From contig OX595986.1 in NCBI GenBank assembly GCA_951394045.1, positions 1,488,001 through 1,552,000 on the forward strand: DNA of 64,000 nucleotides, read 5' to 3'. How positions within the stretch are numbered: the stretch's first letter is position 1; each line of letters opens with the position of its first letter. The notes beneath the pieces were generated by a model. It did not search any database. It was not told the DNA's origin and saw nothing but the letters and a program-made list of their open reading frames with translations. The stretch comes from Nitzschia sp. DOCU1. Taxonomy: Eukaryota > Bacillariophyta > Bacillariophyceae > Bacillariales > Bacillariaceae. Below are positions 54,353 to 64,000 of this stretch, one piece after another. Made by a program: the position numbers and the translations under genes.

Positions 54353-55419
54353 ACAAATAACCGTTGGTTAGTAGAAATCCAAGATGTCGAGATGTGACCG
54401 TTCATTCAGCAGACTCTGCCCCCATAGTTAACATCCAGCAATTAACCACTGCGCACCCAGTTCGCAAACAACAACATCAAAAATAACAAGGGACTCAACA
54501 TTCTGCAGTCTGAATAGCATTCACTAAAGTCGTCGTTCCCCAACCGACGATCCAAGGCCCCACAGGCTGCCACCCAGACGGCCTTTCACGCCGACCAATG
54601 CATCCTGGTACTAAAGTCTACGTGCTGTCTACGTAGGCATCTGAGAAAATTTCCGATTGCAATTGACGAGCTGACCTACCCTGATTTCTGGCCTCGTTTG
54701 GTCGCCATGGTGGTTGCTTTTTAGGTTATATATAGCACAAAGGCAACAAGAAGAAATACACAAAAATTTGAGAATCGTCCTCGTCTCCTCTCCAAAACCC
54801 ACTGTTGCCAACAAAGCGTTCGGGGTGTGGTAGTAAGTCGTAACGTGTATCGGACCGCCGATCGATGGTGGGTTTGCTTGCTTGCACCTGCACCCGAGAG
54901 GGGAGGGCGAGGTGGATCTTGCTTGGCCGCCGCGGTTTGTGCCTCGTGCGAGAAAAATGGACCAATACACTGCAAAGCGTGCGACCAACATGCGCGTCAG
55001 CTCATTCGCGGAATGTGCTTCTAAAAATTTGGGGGATATATTTGAGGGTAACAGTACTATTATAGATAGGCTTGTTAGGTATAGAATTGGCAATCATCGC
55101 CAGTTACGTAAGATTTGTACTGTGGATTCCGTGGAGCGGAATTAGCCAATGGTGACGCACGAACACGTATGCGCCATTCGGTTCTGAGCCAGCTTGCTTC
55201 GGTGGAAGGATCCCCCTGTCGTTTTGTGTCCGCCCGTCATCGATTGATCGGCGGCAGGCGGTTGATGGCCAATCCCATCACCATCACCCATCAACAAATT
55301 GTGGCTCCGCCGCCCTACTGTTGCATATCCTTTTGCCTCGAAATCATCTACCCATACAAGAGGCCAAAATCAACTTGTTTCCCCCTATAGCATATGCTAC
55401 TTTTTCCACAAACGCAGCT
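54353..55419. other. Divergent promoter region, ATXN2 and HA-repeat gene
   Basis: About 1.07 kb. May hold a short first exon of the ataxin-2 gene; I could not fix one. Two overlapping opposite-strand frames near 54720-55090 are not family-like. Confidence 0.4.
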
Positions 55420-58400
55420 ATGAAAAACGCGTCAGGGGATGCTGTTAAGGCGGCAGCAGCACAAGAGAAGTCCGCCCCGATATCCGAAGAAACAAGGCGA
55501 AGACGATGTGCTCAATCACCTTCATCTTCCTCGGTGTGCCTTTCGACGGTGGCTGCATTAACAGTGGCGGTATCCTACTTGTGGGTATCACCCGTGGTGG
55601 GATTCCTCACGTCCCCATCTACATCATCGGCACGGGAACGGGGTGCCCTCATCCACACTGACTCACAACCACAAAGCGGACACGGAAACTCGCTTCAAAT
55701 ACCATTTGGCTTGCATCAACTGAATGGACGACATTATGCGGATTCCAAGTCCCGTGTATACATGGCACCTGCTGCGGGTCCCGGTGACGAAAAAGAAGAA
55801 TGGCGGGCGATTCTAGCATCGTTCCAGCTGTATAAAGCTGCCTATGGAGACTTGAAAATTCCAATCCGCTTTGTAGTGCCGTCGATGAAACCATGGCCTG
55901 GTAAGTTTTTATTTGTACTTTTGAAGGAGAGAGTGGTGACGCCACTCTTGGCTTGTTGTCTTACTCATTGGCGACGATATGATTCATTTTGTTTTGATAG
56001 AAGCGGCATGGGGAATGGCGCTTGGAAAGAAGGTCGCACTTATCCGATCCACTGGCAAGTACATCGACAACAATGAACGCAGACGAAACCAATTAGAGAA
56101 GCTAGGATTTGTATGGAGGATGAGAACTGAGTCGGAAGCGGCCTCTGACAACTTTGAGATTTCGTTTGATCAAATATATGAAGCCTTGAAAATGTATCGA
56201 AGCGTAGTACAACCCAATGGTTCACTGTCCGTGCCAGAAGAATTCACAGTCCCGAATGGCGATGAATGGCCAGATAATCTGAAAGGCCTGCCTCTTGGAA
56301 AATTGATTCCAAAGCTTCGTTCGAAATCCTTTCTACGAGACAACCCCGATGCAGAGAAGAAGTTGGCGGCTCTCGGTTTCCAAGTGGATGCCAAGGTGGA
56401 GGCTAACGACATTCGGTTTCAGAATGTATACAGTGCGTTGACGCGCTATAAGGAGATTTACGGGGATCTGTTGGTTCCGCAGCCATTTGAGGTCCCACCT
56501 GGTTCGAATGACTGGCCGAAAGAAACATGGGGGCTTCGTTTGGGAGCCCGCGTCAACGCAATCCGAAGTCAGGGAACTTTCATCAAGACGAATCCCGAAC
56601 GTCGGGAGCTTCTTGATGAAATCGGCTTTGTTTGGACTCCGCCTGAAAACGAACGACGGAAGCGAGGGCGAAAGTCAAAGGCCGACCTTGACGCAGAAGA
56701 GGAACAACGGGCCGTCGAAGCCGAGGTCTTTCCGCCCACTGCGTCGACGGCGCTCCAGGCGTCGGAAGACACTGACGAAGACGACTTAGACTCGTTTGTT
56801 GCTTCATTTGATTTCAGCGGGACGGATTCTAGCGAGGAATTCGACGACGATGATGATGCCATTTCGCCAACATGGGGCATTGTAGAAGGTGGAAGCGAAT
56901 TCGAGAAAGTCCTAGCGGCTGCAAAAGAAGAGACAGCTCAGCAAACAGCACAGGATCAATACAGGCCACCCCAGACATTGGAAAATAGTCTCCGAGAAGC
57001 AAGGAAAAGGGCAATTGAAGTCGGCATCATCCAAGAAGGGTAAGTTGGCACATTGAGACAAAAAGAACTAATGGTATTTGTTCTAACGGCCTCGACTCCT
57101 GTAGTGAGGGCAAGACTCTAGTGAAGGGAAAACGAGAAAAGAATATCCCTTGGTTTAATGATGATTTCGGGGGCACTTTCGTCTTCGAGGATGTCGTGGA
57201 GGCTCTTACGTTGTACAAGTCCTTCTACGGAGATTTCTCCAACTTTACAAATGAAGAATTCGTAATTCCATTCGATGGCATCGAGAACCCCGATCCTTTC
57301 TCAGTTGGCATTGACTGGGCCGACGATGATGAAGACTTGGACATGTTGGATGATGATTCAGCATCGTCGGTGATTTCCCGGTTAGAGGAGTTTGACGACT
57401 TTCCCATGACGGAAGACTCAATTGAGGCGGAGATTTCAAGATTAGAGCAGGAGATCATGGAGCCTGAGCAGGCACAGAAGACTGCCGTGGCGACTCTGAA
57501 ACCGCTGAAAGAGGTTAAATGGCCCGAGCACTTGGCGGAAATGCCACTTGGCAATATTGTAGCGAGAATGCGCGATGGGAGCCTGGAAGTGAAGCATGTG
57601 CCGGAAAGAAAGAAGCAGCTCGATGCCATTGGTTTTGACTGGGGCGACCCAAAGTATTTCATTGACGTTCCTTTCGAGAAAGCCATGTGTGCCATGTACG
57701 CATACTACCTTGTGAGAGGCGACATGTTCGTTCCATTTGACTTCAAAATGCCTGATGAGGATCCGTGGCCTCGCGCACTGGCTGGATACGAAATCGGGGC
57801 GGCAGTGCAACGCATTCGTGAATTGCAAAACTTCCTCGAGGCGTATCACCCCGAAAAGGTCAGCCTACTTCGCATGATTGACTTTATATGGTTCCCCACA
57901 TTAGCGCTCCCTATTGATCCCAACGAGGCGGAGATGACACCAGAATTCCTCAAGTTAAGCGCCTTTGGACACCCTGATTATGCAAAGATGATTGACATCC
58001 CGATGGGACTGCCGGATAAGATCATTGCCGATGGTCCGTTCGTTGATACGGATGACCCAAAGCTATGGTGGAGGAAATGGCACAATTGGGACTATGTGGC
58101 CGACTACTGGTACGAAAACGGCCGACGCGACAATGCCTTTGTTCTACGCGGTATGGGCTATCCGAAAATGGCAGATGAGCATGAAGAAAAGTACGGACCC
58201 GGTCTTTTCACGCAAATAGAACAGACGCTGGACATTCTCGAAAGTGGGAAAAAAGTCTCTGCAGCAGACAAGGAAGAGTTACTTGAAAAGTTGAAGTACT
58301 ATCGAGGGGAACTCGCCGGTTGCACTGATACCCACCCACAGGATATCGAAAAGCTTGTTGAAGAAATTGACATTCATATGCTTCAACTGGTTACTGGAAA

Positions 58401-58602
58401 GAAAGGTGGCTCGGTGGCAGAGCAATTTGAAGCTGCTGCTCTCGCATACGAAGAAGAGCAAGTGGAGGACGACGGGGTAGGAGGAGCGGAGGAGGAAGAA
58501 GAAGAGGAAGAATACGAAGATTATGATGAAGAGGACTTTGATGACGATTACGACTTTGAGGAAGAACTTGGTTTGGATTCTTCAGAGGAGCAAGAGGCAT
58601 GA
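55420..58602 (+). CDS. Helicase-associated (HA) domain repeat protein, plastid-type leader
   Basis: Three exons, 55420-55900, 56001-57039 and 57105-58602, GT-AG introns in phases 1 and 2, 1005 aa. The N-terminus has a hydrophobic leader (SVCLSTVAALTVAVSYLWVSPVVG) followed by Phe-Leu, like a diatom plastid signal, though ~40 residues precede it. HA-type repeats follow: AWGMALGKKVALIRSTGKYI..LEKLGFVW; LKGLPLGKLIPKLRSKSFL..LAALGF; TWGLRLGARVNAIRSQGTFI..LDEIGFVW; then in exon 3 LAEMPLGNIVARMRDG..LDAIGFDW and LAGYEIGAAVQRIRELQ. Two acidic linkers and a poly-Glu/Asp C-terminus separate and close them. HA domains occur in bacterial helicases and in large heterokont families without the helicase; nucleic-acid binding is likely but not shown. 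Confidence 0.75.
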
Positions 58603-58702
58603 CAAGAGCCTCACTACGGCTGACGATTTGCTAATATAGATGAATGTTTCTGATTGAAAAGTAACAAAACTACAAACAACTATCTGTACCCCGCGTGTGG
58701 GA

Positions 58703-61057
58703 TTACTTGTTCGCCTCAGCCTTAGATTCTCGGGCGATACATATGAAGAAGGCAACCAAAGCTATCAAGCCGAGGGTGCCGAGAGAAACCCAGAGAACAG
58801 CGGTGAGCATGTTTCGGAGGCGCTCATCCATTCTCGACGAACCACCTTCCCCGGAGTTTGCCTGATTCTCAAGCCAGTCTTCCAGTTTCACAAAGGTGTG
58901 AAATCCCACTGGTACTTGGGGCTGCCCACCTGCTGTAACACGGCGTCGTTGATCGGGAAAAATCGCCGGGGTCATGATCACAGAACCGAAAACTTTGACA
59001 ACATGAGGACGGTCTGCAAGAAATAGATCGGCAGATAGTGGGAATGACACGGTGCAAATGCTACCGTCGCAAACCTTCTCCAGGGCTTCTTCCGTTACTT
59101 GGATGTTGTTGTTAATCATGACGAAAAGAAGTTCTTCCTGCTGAACAAAGAGCTGGGCAATTGAAACAAAGTCATACCCAGAATTCAGCACCCGGATACA
59201 CAGACGCAGATCTGCTCCCTTGATGAGTGGAGTCCAAATGCAAGAACTTCGCTCGTTGCAGCTGCAAGCTCGAACGAATAGCGCGGGCACGGTGGTCGGT
59301 CCGTTGCTGGGGGCTTCGGTTTCATTGCCACCAGTGGGAGCCACAGTTGGTCCATTATCAGTCACAGGTCGAGTACTATTAGTACTGACTTCGCTGGGAG
59401 TTTCCGTTGAGATGTCCACAATAGGAGCAGTAGTATCCTCGCCCAAGGGATCAGAAAACGAGGGCCGGAACGTGCCGGCGGGTGGAGAGGGGGGACCGTG
59501 CGGACTTGCACTTGGACCACTGGTAAAGGGCAATGATGAGTTGCTCGTGGGCGCAATCGTTGGAGACTCGGAAGATACCAGTGCGATGACGAATGGGCGG
59601 GATTCCCACACGCAAGGCTCCCAATTGCCATCCCAAAAGACATGGGTCGTTTCGCAAGAATCCTTCTCGGAGACAATATCCATTCCATCCCGACAAACAA
59701 GCCGATCCAAATAGGAGTCCAGAACAGATGCATTGTACTGAGAATAGACAGCAGTGAGTGGCAACTGGCAGAATGGAGTCTCATCGACCCAGGTGAGTGC
59801 AACTGCAGGGCCACTCGATCCAGCGCCCTCCCGACGGGCAACCGTTGCAACTACCGACCCTTCGGCATTCAATGCCAACGATGCCCCAAGCTCGTCGCCA
59901 TGGGTACCACCCAACTGGCGAGGACCAGCCAGCTTCCAGCTATCATATGAGTCTCGTTCAAACACCGCTACGTAGCCACGGCTGGAATCAAAGGCGATGG
60001 AGGAGGCCGCAACCCGACCGCCATCTCGAGTAATAGCCACATCGTAGCCAAACGAGTCCCGATCTGTGAGCCCCACCTGCGGCGTTCCTACTAGTTGCCA
60101 GCTGGGAGGCTCTCCAAAAGTAGGAGTTCTCCAATGAAAAACTTGAACCATTCCGCGAGGGTTGTAGTCGATATCAAGGCGTTTCTTCGGGGAACCAATC
60201 GCAATGTAGGCATGTGTTGTCGCACTCATGGCTAACGAGGTCCCCAATCGCTCACCCTGCTGTGCTCCAACCAATTCTTCTCCGAGTTGTGACCATACGT
60301 CGTTCTCCTGGGCCACAAATATCTGCACCATGCCCCTCTTAGAGGAGTAGAGAGGTGACGAGACAGCGATTCGCAAGCTTTGGACGGCTGGAAATAGCAA
60401 AGATGGAGTTTCGACGATTGCAGTAGCAAAACCAAACAAATCACCAGAAGATGCACCCGTGAGAGCAGGTAAGAACGGTGTCCAACTGGCGGTGCTATTG
60501 TCCAAATTAGAACCGTCGTGATCCAACTTGAAGGCTTGAACCAGACCACGATTTCCATCATAGCTTTCGCAGCTGACAAGAAGATAGTACGCCGGCGACG
60601 CGGGGGATCGACCGATGGAAGCCTGCGCCAGAGTAACTTCCTTTCCATTAGCCGGACATGATACGTGTGGACCAAGGGGATGATAGTGGTAAGTATTCGA
60701 GGTTGACGAGTAGATCTTGTAAACTTGAACAGCATTCGGGTCCACATGATGACGCCGAACTGCCACAAGTCGGCCATCAGGAGAGAACGATAGAGCATCT
60801 CCAAATCCTTCACCGGGAGCTCCAAGAATCTGAACCAGCAAGTTCCAAACACTTCCAGAGTTATCAAGCTCATAGATGAGAACGGCTCCGTCGCCATTGT
60901 GTCGATGCGGGGCACCCAAAGCAATGCGACGACCGTCCTCCGACATGTCAACAACCTTCCCAATGATACCATCAGGAAAGTTGGCAGGTCCGAGCGTCTC
61001 CCAAGATCTCACAAAGGCGCAAAAGGGGACAAGGAGAAGGAATCGAGCAAAGAGCAT
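58703..61057 (-). CDS. Secreted FG-GAP/beta-propeller-like membrane protein
   Basis: Intronless; 784 aa from the ATG at 61057, which puts the signal peptide (LFARFLLLVPFCAFVRS) at the N-terminus. An ATG at 61141 would add 28 residues. About 45-450 is a repeat array of the type GDxxGxSLAxSxDGxxVAxGAP with V..F....W...G (MSEDGRRIALGAPHRHNGDGAV, GERLGTSLAMS, RDSFGYDVAITRDGGRVAASS, GDELGASLALNAEGSVVA), which fits integrin-alpha-like FG-GAP propellers. A Pro/Ser/Thr-rich stalk (about 520-620), a Cys-containing domain (ACSCNERSSCIW, EKVCDGSICTV), one TM helix (AVLWVSLGTLGLIALVAFFICIA) and a short tail follow. Likely a surface adhesin or receptor. Confidence 0.7.
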   Translation of the reverse strand: MLFARFLLLVPFCAFVRSWETLGPANFPDGIIGKVVDMSEDGRRIALGAPHRHNGDGAVLIYELDNSGSVWNLLVQILGAPGEGFGDALSFSPDGRLVAVRRHHVDPNAVQVYKIYSSTSNTYHYHPLGPHVSCPANGKEVTLAQASIGRSPASPAYYLLVSCESYDGNRGLVQAFKLDHDGSNLDNSTASWTPFLPALTGASSGDLFGFATAIVETPSLLFPAVQSLRIAVSSPLYSSKRGMVQIFVAQENDVWSQLGEELVGAQQGERLGTSLAMSATTHAYIAIGSPKKRLDIDYNPRGMVQVFHWRTPTFGEPPSWQLVGTPQVGLTDRDSFGYDVAITRDGGRVAASSIAFDSSRGYVAVFERDSYDSWKLAGPRQLGGTHGDELGASLALNAEGSVVATVARREGAGSSGPAVALTWVDETPFCQLPLTAVYSQYNASVLDSYLDRLVCRDGMDIVSEKDSCETTHVFWDGNWEPCVWESRPFVIALVSSESPTIAPTSNSSLPFTSGPSASPHGPPSPPAGTFRPSFSDPLGEDTTAPIVDISTETPSEVSTNSTRPVTDNGPTVAPTGGNETEAPSNGPTTVPALFVRACSCNERSSCIWTPLIKGADLRLCIRVLNSGYDFVSIAQLFVQQEELLFVMINNNIQVTEEALEKVCDGSICTVSFPLSADLFLADRPHVVKVFGSVIMTPAIFPDQRRRVTAGGQPQVPVGFHTFVKLEDWLENQANSGEGGSSRMDERLRNMLTAVLWVSLGTLGLIALVAFFICIARESKAEANK

Positions 61058-61141
61058 GGTCGTTTTGGTGATGATACCGAATCCGATGAAATGAAACTGA
61101 GTGAATCGAATTCGAAATAGTGAGCGACGGGACTCTTGCAT

Positions 61142-61846
61142 CGGTGACGCTATCCAAACGTGACAACGGGAAAAGGATGAAACAAGTCATGTCATCAAGC
61201 GGAAATGCCGCTGCGTAGACTGCATTTCTAACGGCCAATCTCAGGTTTGGAAGTTTGGAATCAATTTGGAAAAATCGAAATGTATGTGATCAAGGCAGCG
61301 TCGGCGCGCTCGCCAGCAGTTGAGGGGCGAAGGTATTGTGGGACATTTTTACAACAACGACCCACACCACAGGATCTCATCAGCAATAACATCTCGAGTA
61401 TGCAACACGCTGGGTCATCGTCTTGGGCCTGTCTTTTTCTGCTGCGCTGGTGAAGTAGTAAGCATAACATGCTCGGCTTTTGGTCCCTTCGATCACTCAT
61501 GGTTTTTTGTTGAAAGATCGATGGATCAAAAGATCGTTTGGGTCGACTGGATGATATGACTAACTCGAATGCATTTTGGAGTGAGTAGTTTTGCGCCTCT
61601 TTGTCACACCATCATGAGTGACTCCCTACTAGCGAGCTGAGACGTCTTTCTACTACAAGTACCAGCTGCTTGCTCTAGCTAGCAGAGTCCCCAACCTTGG
61701 TTTGCTAGGAGTGGATAAAGATTACTTTGTACCTCTGGACCTAATTGTAGGCAATGGTGAAATTCATTTTGTCGCCTCTGACTACCAAGCTCTCGGGCCC
61801 AACTTGGTATACACGTAGCATCTTTTTCTACTAGCAGCTGTCTAGA
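61142..61846. other. Intergenic, no gene seen
   Basis: About 705 bp between the FG-GAP gene's 5' end and the LETM1-like stop. Nothing coding-like. Confidence 0.4.
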
Positions 61847-63121
61847 TTATCGTTTCCGTTGCATCCAGTCTCCTCCCGAAGTCTCCAGGAGCTGACCTTG
61901 AAACAAACACCTGGGTAAGTACGACGTGCAACGCGGATCACGGGCGGCCTCCAACGAGTAATAGCCCATCAACGCCGTTCGAGCCAGGTTTTCATTGAAA
62001 ATTTCCCCAGTGGCTTCCGTTCGGTTGCTGGGCTTTACCACGGCTAGATCAAGCCAATCTGACAAGTCTTGTCGTAGCTCCTCGTTGCTCCTTCCAGTAC
62101 CTCCAATCAAGCGATCGTTGCAAGCCTCCAAGAGCCGAGTCGTTGACAAACTTTCCAGACTCACTTTCTCGTTCACCAAAAATTTGTCCGCTTCTGCAAT
62201 TTTCTGAGCATGAGCAATTACAGTTCCACGTCGCATGAAATTTGGCGTGACGCCATTCAATACACCTGGACCACTGATGCAAGTCATGAGTCCACCTATG
62301 ATGGCACTTGGCACTGCCACCAAGCGTTTCTCCGCCCTCGTAAACTCTTCGCCATTCTTGTATAAGGCCCCCTCTAGCTTCTCCATAACAATTTGTGCGC
62401 CGACCTTACCAGTCGCCCCGGCTGTGGCCATGATGGCACTTGTGGTTCTTCCAAGAGTGTCAATCGCAATCATTCTTCTTTCCTGCTCCTTCTTGCCGAA
62501 TATGTTCAGCTTTGCGAGGTATGGTACCGACCTTGCCGATTTTTCCAGATCTAGCAGTGTCGTGATGACAGCATGCGTCCGTTGACGAGAAAGCTTTTCC
62601 AATTTCGTCTCCATACCAGACGCATCAGGGAGCGGCGCAAATGGAGACGGCAACATGTTGGGATAAAACATGAGGGCATAAGGGAGGAATTTCGGGGCGC
62701 TCCACATGAGAAAGACCATGTTCATCAATTTCCCACGATCTTCCTTGCCTTTAGAGAGAAAGATGAATTCATCATATGTGATTCCTCCATTAATAGCGGA
62801 AAGACGACGTCGCATGTCCTTTGGCGACAAGTTTTTCTCTTGTAGCTCCCACTGAGCTTTGATTTTGTCGCGATAGTCTTTTTGCTTGGCGCGGATTTCG
62901 TTGCACCGACCATGATTGGTCCACATTTCCTTCGTACCCGTCACCGTGCGAACAAGAGAATCTTTGACATACCCAACGAGCTGTAATGCAGGGTTTCCGC
63001 CTTCTTGGGCCGTGACAGGAGCGGCCGTTGCTGGTGCCGAGGTGACAACGGTCGATGCTGACCCAGCGACAACCGTCGAATGAAGCCACACCAACACAAT
63101 CGTTCTTAAGAATCGCATCAT
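61847..63121 (-). CDS. LETM1-domain protein with ER/plastid-type leader
   Basis: Intronless, 424 aa from the ATG at 63121; before it only a GTG. The leader FLRTIVLVWLHSTVVAGSAST reads as a signal peptide, not a mitochondrial presequence. Family marks: MWSAPKFLPYALMFYPNMLPSPFAP, matching the LETM1 helix that places Pro/Phe before NMLPS, and the C-terminal LLEACNDRLIGGTGRSNEELRQDLSDWLDL, matching the LETM1 ribosome-binding-like segment. LETM1 proteins act in K+/H+ or Ca2+/H+ exchange across the inner mitochondrial membrane and in membrane-ribosome contact. Here the leader suggests plastid or ER instead. No second TM helix is obvious. Confidence 0.65.
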   Translation of the reverse strand: MMRFLRTIVLVWLHSTVVAGSASTVVTSAPATAAPVTAQEGGNPALQLVGYVKDSLVRTVTGTKEMWTNHGRCNEIRAKQKDYRDKIKAQWELQEKNLSPKDMRRRLSAINGGITYDEFIFLSKGKEDRGKLMNMVFLMWSAPKFLPYALMFYPNMLPSPFAPLPDASGMETKLEKLSRQRTHAVITTLLDLEKSARSVPYLAKLNIFGKKEQERRMIAIDTLGRTTSAIMATAGATGKVGAQIVMEKLEGALYKNGEEFTRAEKRLVAVPSAIIGGLMTCISGPGVLNGVTPNFMRRGTVIAHAQKIAEADKFLVNEKVSLESLSTTRLLEACNDRLIGGTGRSNEELRQDLSDWLDLAVVKPSNRTEATGEIFNENLARTALMGYYSLEAARDPRCTSYLPRCLFQGQLLETSGGDWMQRKR

Positions 63122-63481
63122 CTTGACTTTGCCTTTTCTCAATACAGACCTTTTCTGGAAGTAAGCAGTTTTGGGCACGGGTATTCACCACGATAGAGGG
63201 CAAGATAGCAAGCTGCTCCACCTTGCATTTGAAGATCCCATCCAATCGTTGATGGCATTTCTCGTCGAATGTGCCGATCCGACGAAGCGAGAAGGTCAAC
63301 ATGATCTCATCGACTTCCACGTGTACGGCTGGAATTCGTTGTCGGCATGTTCGTCGTCAGGATGTGGAATCGACTCATTCGAGCTATCAATCTAAAATCG
63401 AACGTTTCAAGCACCATCAAGTGACTGTTGACTAATGTAGTTCAACAAAATGAACATCTACTATCGTAGTAAAGCGATGAT
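63122..63481. other. Intergenic, no gene seen
   Basis: About 360 bp between the LETM1-like start and the stop of the last gene. Nothing coding-like. Confidence 0.4.
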
Positions 63482-64000
63482 CTATTCTTCTTCTTCTCCC
63501 TCACTTCCACTAGCATCCGGAAGTTCGTCCCCGACATGAAGCGTGATTGCCCCCTCGTCCAAATTCAGTTCCACAGTGTTAGACGACGCCGCGGCATTGC
63601 GGAATTCTGCCATGGTAGCATTGTACTTGATAGTGACAGTATGATTACAGAGAGCGAGTTCGTCTTCTCCGGCTGGTTTTCCTTTGTCTGTAATAGCCGG
63701 TGACAGTTGAACTGCTTTCAAGCCAGCCGGTGCTTTTGCCAAGTCGACAGAATTCCATTGAAACGGCGGGGAGTACTCAGACTCTTTCTTTTGATTGCTA
63801 CCCGGCACTTCCCAAGGAGTTTTCAACTTGGCACAAACTTCATCGTCAAGCAACCCGGCATCCATCACCCAATGATTAAGCCATATATTTACAAGCAAAG
63901 TATACCGTTTCTTTTCAATCTTTGCTCGTTTCGCAGACGGTTCGCCGTCGTCCTTGTGTTTGTTCGCCGGAAAGTAGAGTGCAGGAGCACCATGTAGCAA
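63482..64000 (-). CDS. 3' end of unknown gene (partial)
   Basis: 172 codons open to the right window edge, stop at 63482, so the gene starts beyond 64000. It holds PSAKRAKIEKKRYTLLVNIWLNHWVMDAG: a basic nuclear-signal-like cluster running into an RYTLLVNIWLNH strand that recalls the C-terminal core of 2-oxoglutarate-dependent oxygenases. The final 20 residues are acidic (SGSEGEEEE). The family cannot be fixed from this part. Confidence 0.55.
   Translation of the reverse strand: MLHGAPALYFPANKHKDDGEPSAKRAKIEKKRYTLLVNIWLNHWVMDAGLLDDEVCAKLKTPWEVPGSNQKKESEYSPPFQWNSVDLAKAPAGLKAVQLSPAITDKGKPAGEDELALCNHTVTIKYNATMAEFRNAAASSNTVELNLDEGAITLHVGDELPDASGSEGEEEE

Noticed and set aside
1..64000. CRISPR arrays, integrons, phage or prokaryotic defence clusters
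   Set aside because: Spliceosomal introns, diatom-type leaders and gene content show nuclear eukaryotic DNA; no regular spaced repeats of that type are present.

Overview
The window looks like nuclear DNA of a pennate, probably raphid, diatom. Evidence: two silicic-acid transporter (SIT) genes carrying the EGxQ, GRQ and CMLD motifs; short GT-AG introns (about 55-90 nt); signal peptides followed by a Phe at the predicted cleavage point, as in diatom plastid bipartite leaders; and helicase-associated (HA) repeat and RR-type CCCH proteins of the kind common in heterokonts. I cannot name the species. About 25 protein genes are supported. I see no rRNA or tRNA gene, intact transposon, CRISPR array or prokaryotic operon. 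Starts given here are ATG codons; where an open frame runs further upstream only through TTG or GTG, the first ATG was chosen.

Layout. 1-14 kb: the 3' end of an unknown gene; a 185-bp tandem repeat carrying two perfect TGACGTCA sites, lying upstream of a bHLH-PAS regulator; a CCCH zinc-finger protein; a decayed gene; an SMR-type transporter; a DUF4050-like protein; and a PI-PLC X-domain protein. 14-24 kb: an OST-alpha/TMEM184 membrane protein; two tandem SIT genes (SIT-A and SIT-B), each followed on its 5' side by a copy of a ~300-bp repeat; ELP5 (Elongator), whose start codon lies inside the second repeat copy; and a plastid-type unknown. 25-34 kb: a secreted B-lectin protein, an EF-hand NADPH oxidase and a three-KH RNA-binding protein.

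34-50 kb: a USP22/Ubp8-like deubiquitinase with a long acidic insert; two small ORFs separated by one base; a single-pass membrane protein; a Tim17-like protein; and a giant WNK kinase with a Q/N-rich repeat domain. 50-64 kb: TTC1-like TPR protein, ataxin-2 (Lsm, LsmAD, PAM2, RGG), a plastid-type HA-repeat protein, an FG-GAP-like secreted membrane protein, a LETM1-like protein with an ER/plastid-type leader, and a partial gene cut by the window end.

Most genes are unrelated housekeeping, signalling or RNA-regulation genes and do not form a pathway. The SIT locus is the one clear functional cluster, and its duplication structure, a changed EGxQ motif in one copy and an in-frame intron are the most informative observations. 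Secreted or cell-surface proteins (B-lectin, FG-GAP-like, the 854-aa single-pass protein) recur but nothing in the sequence ties them together.
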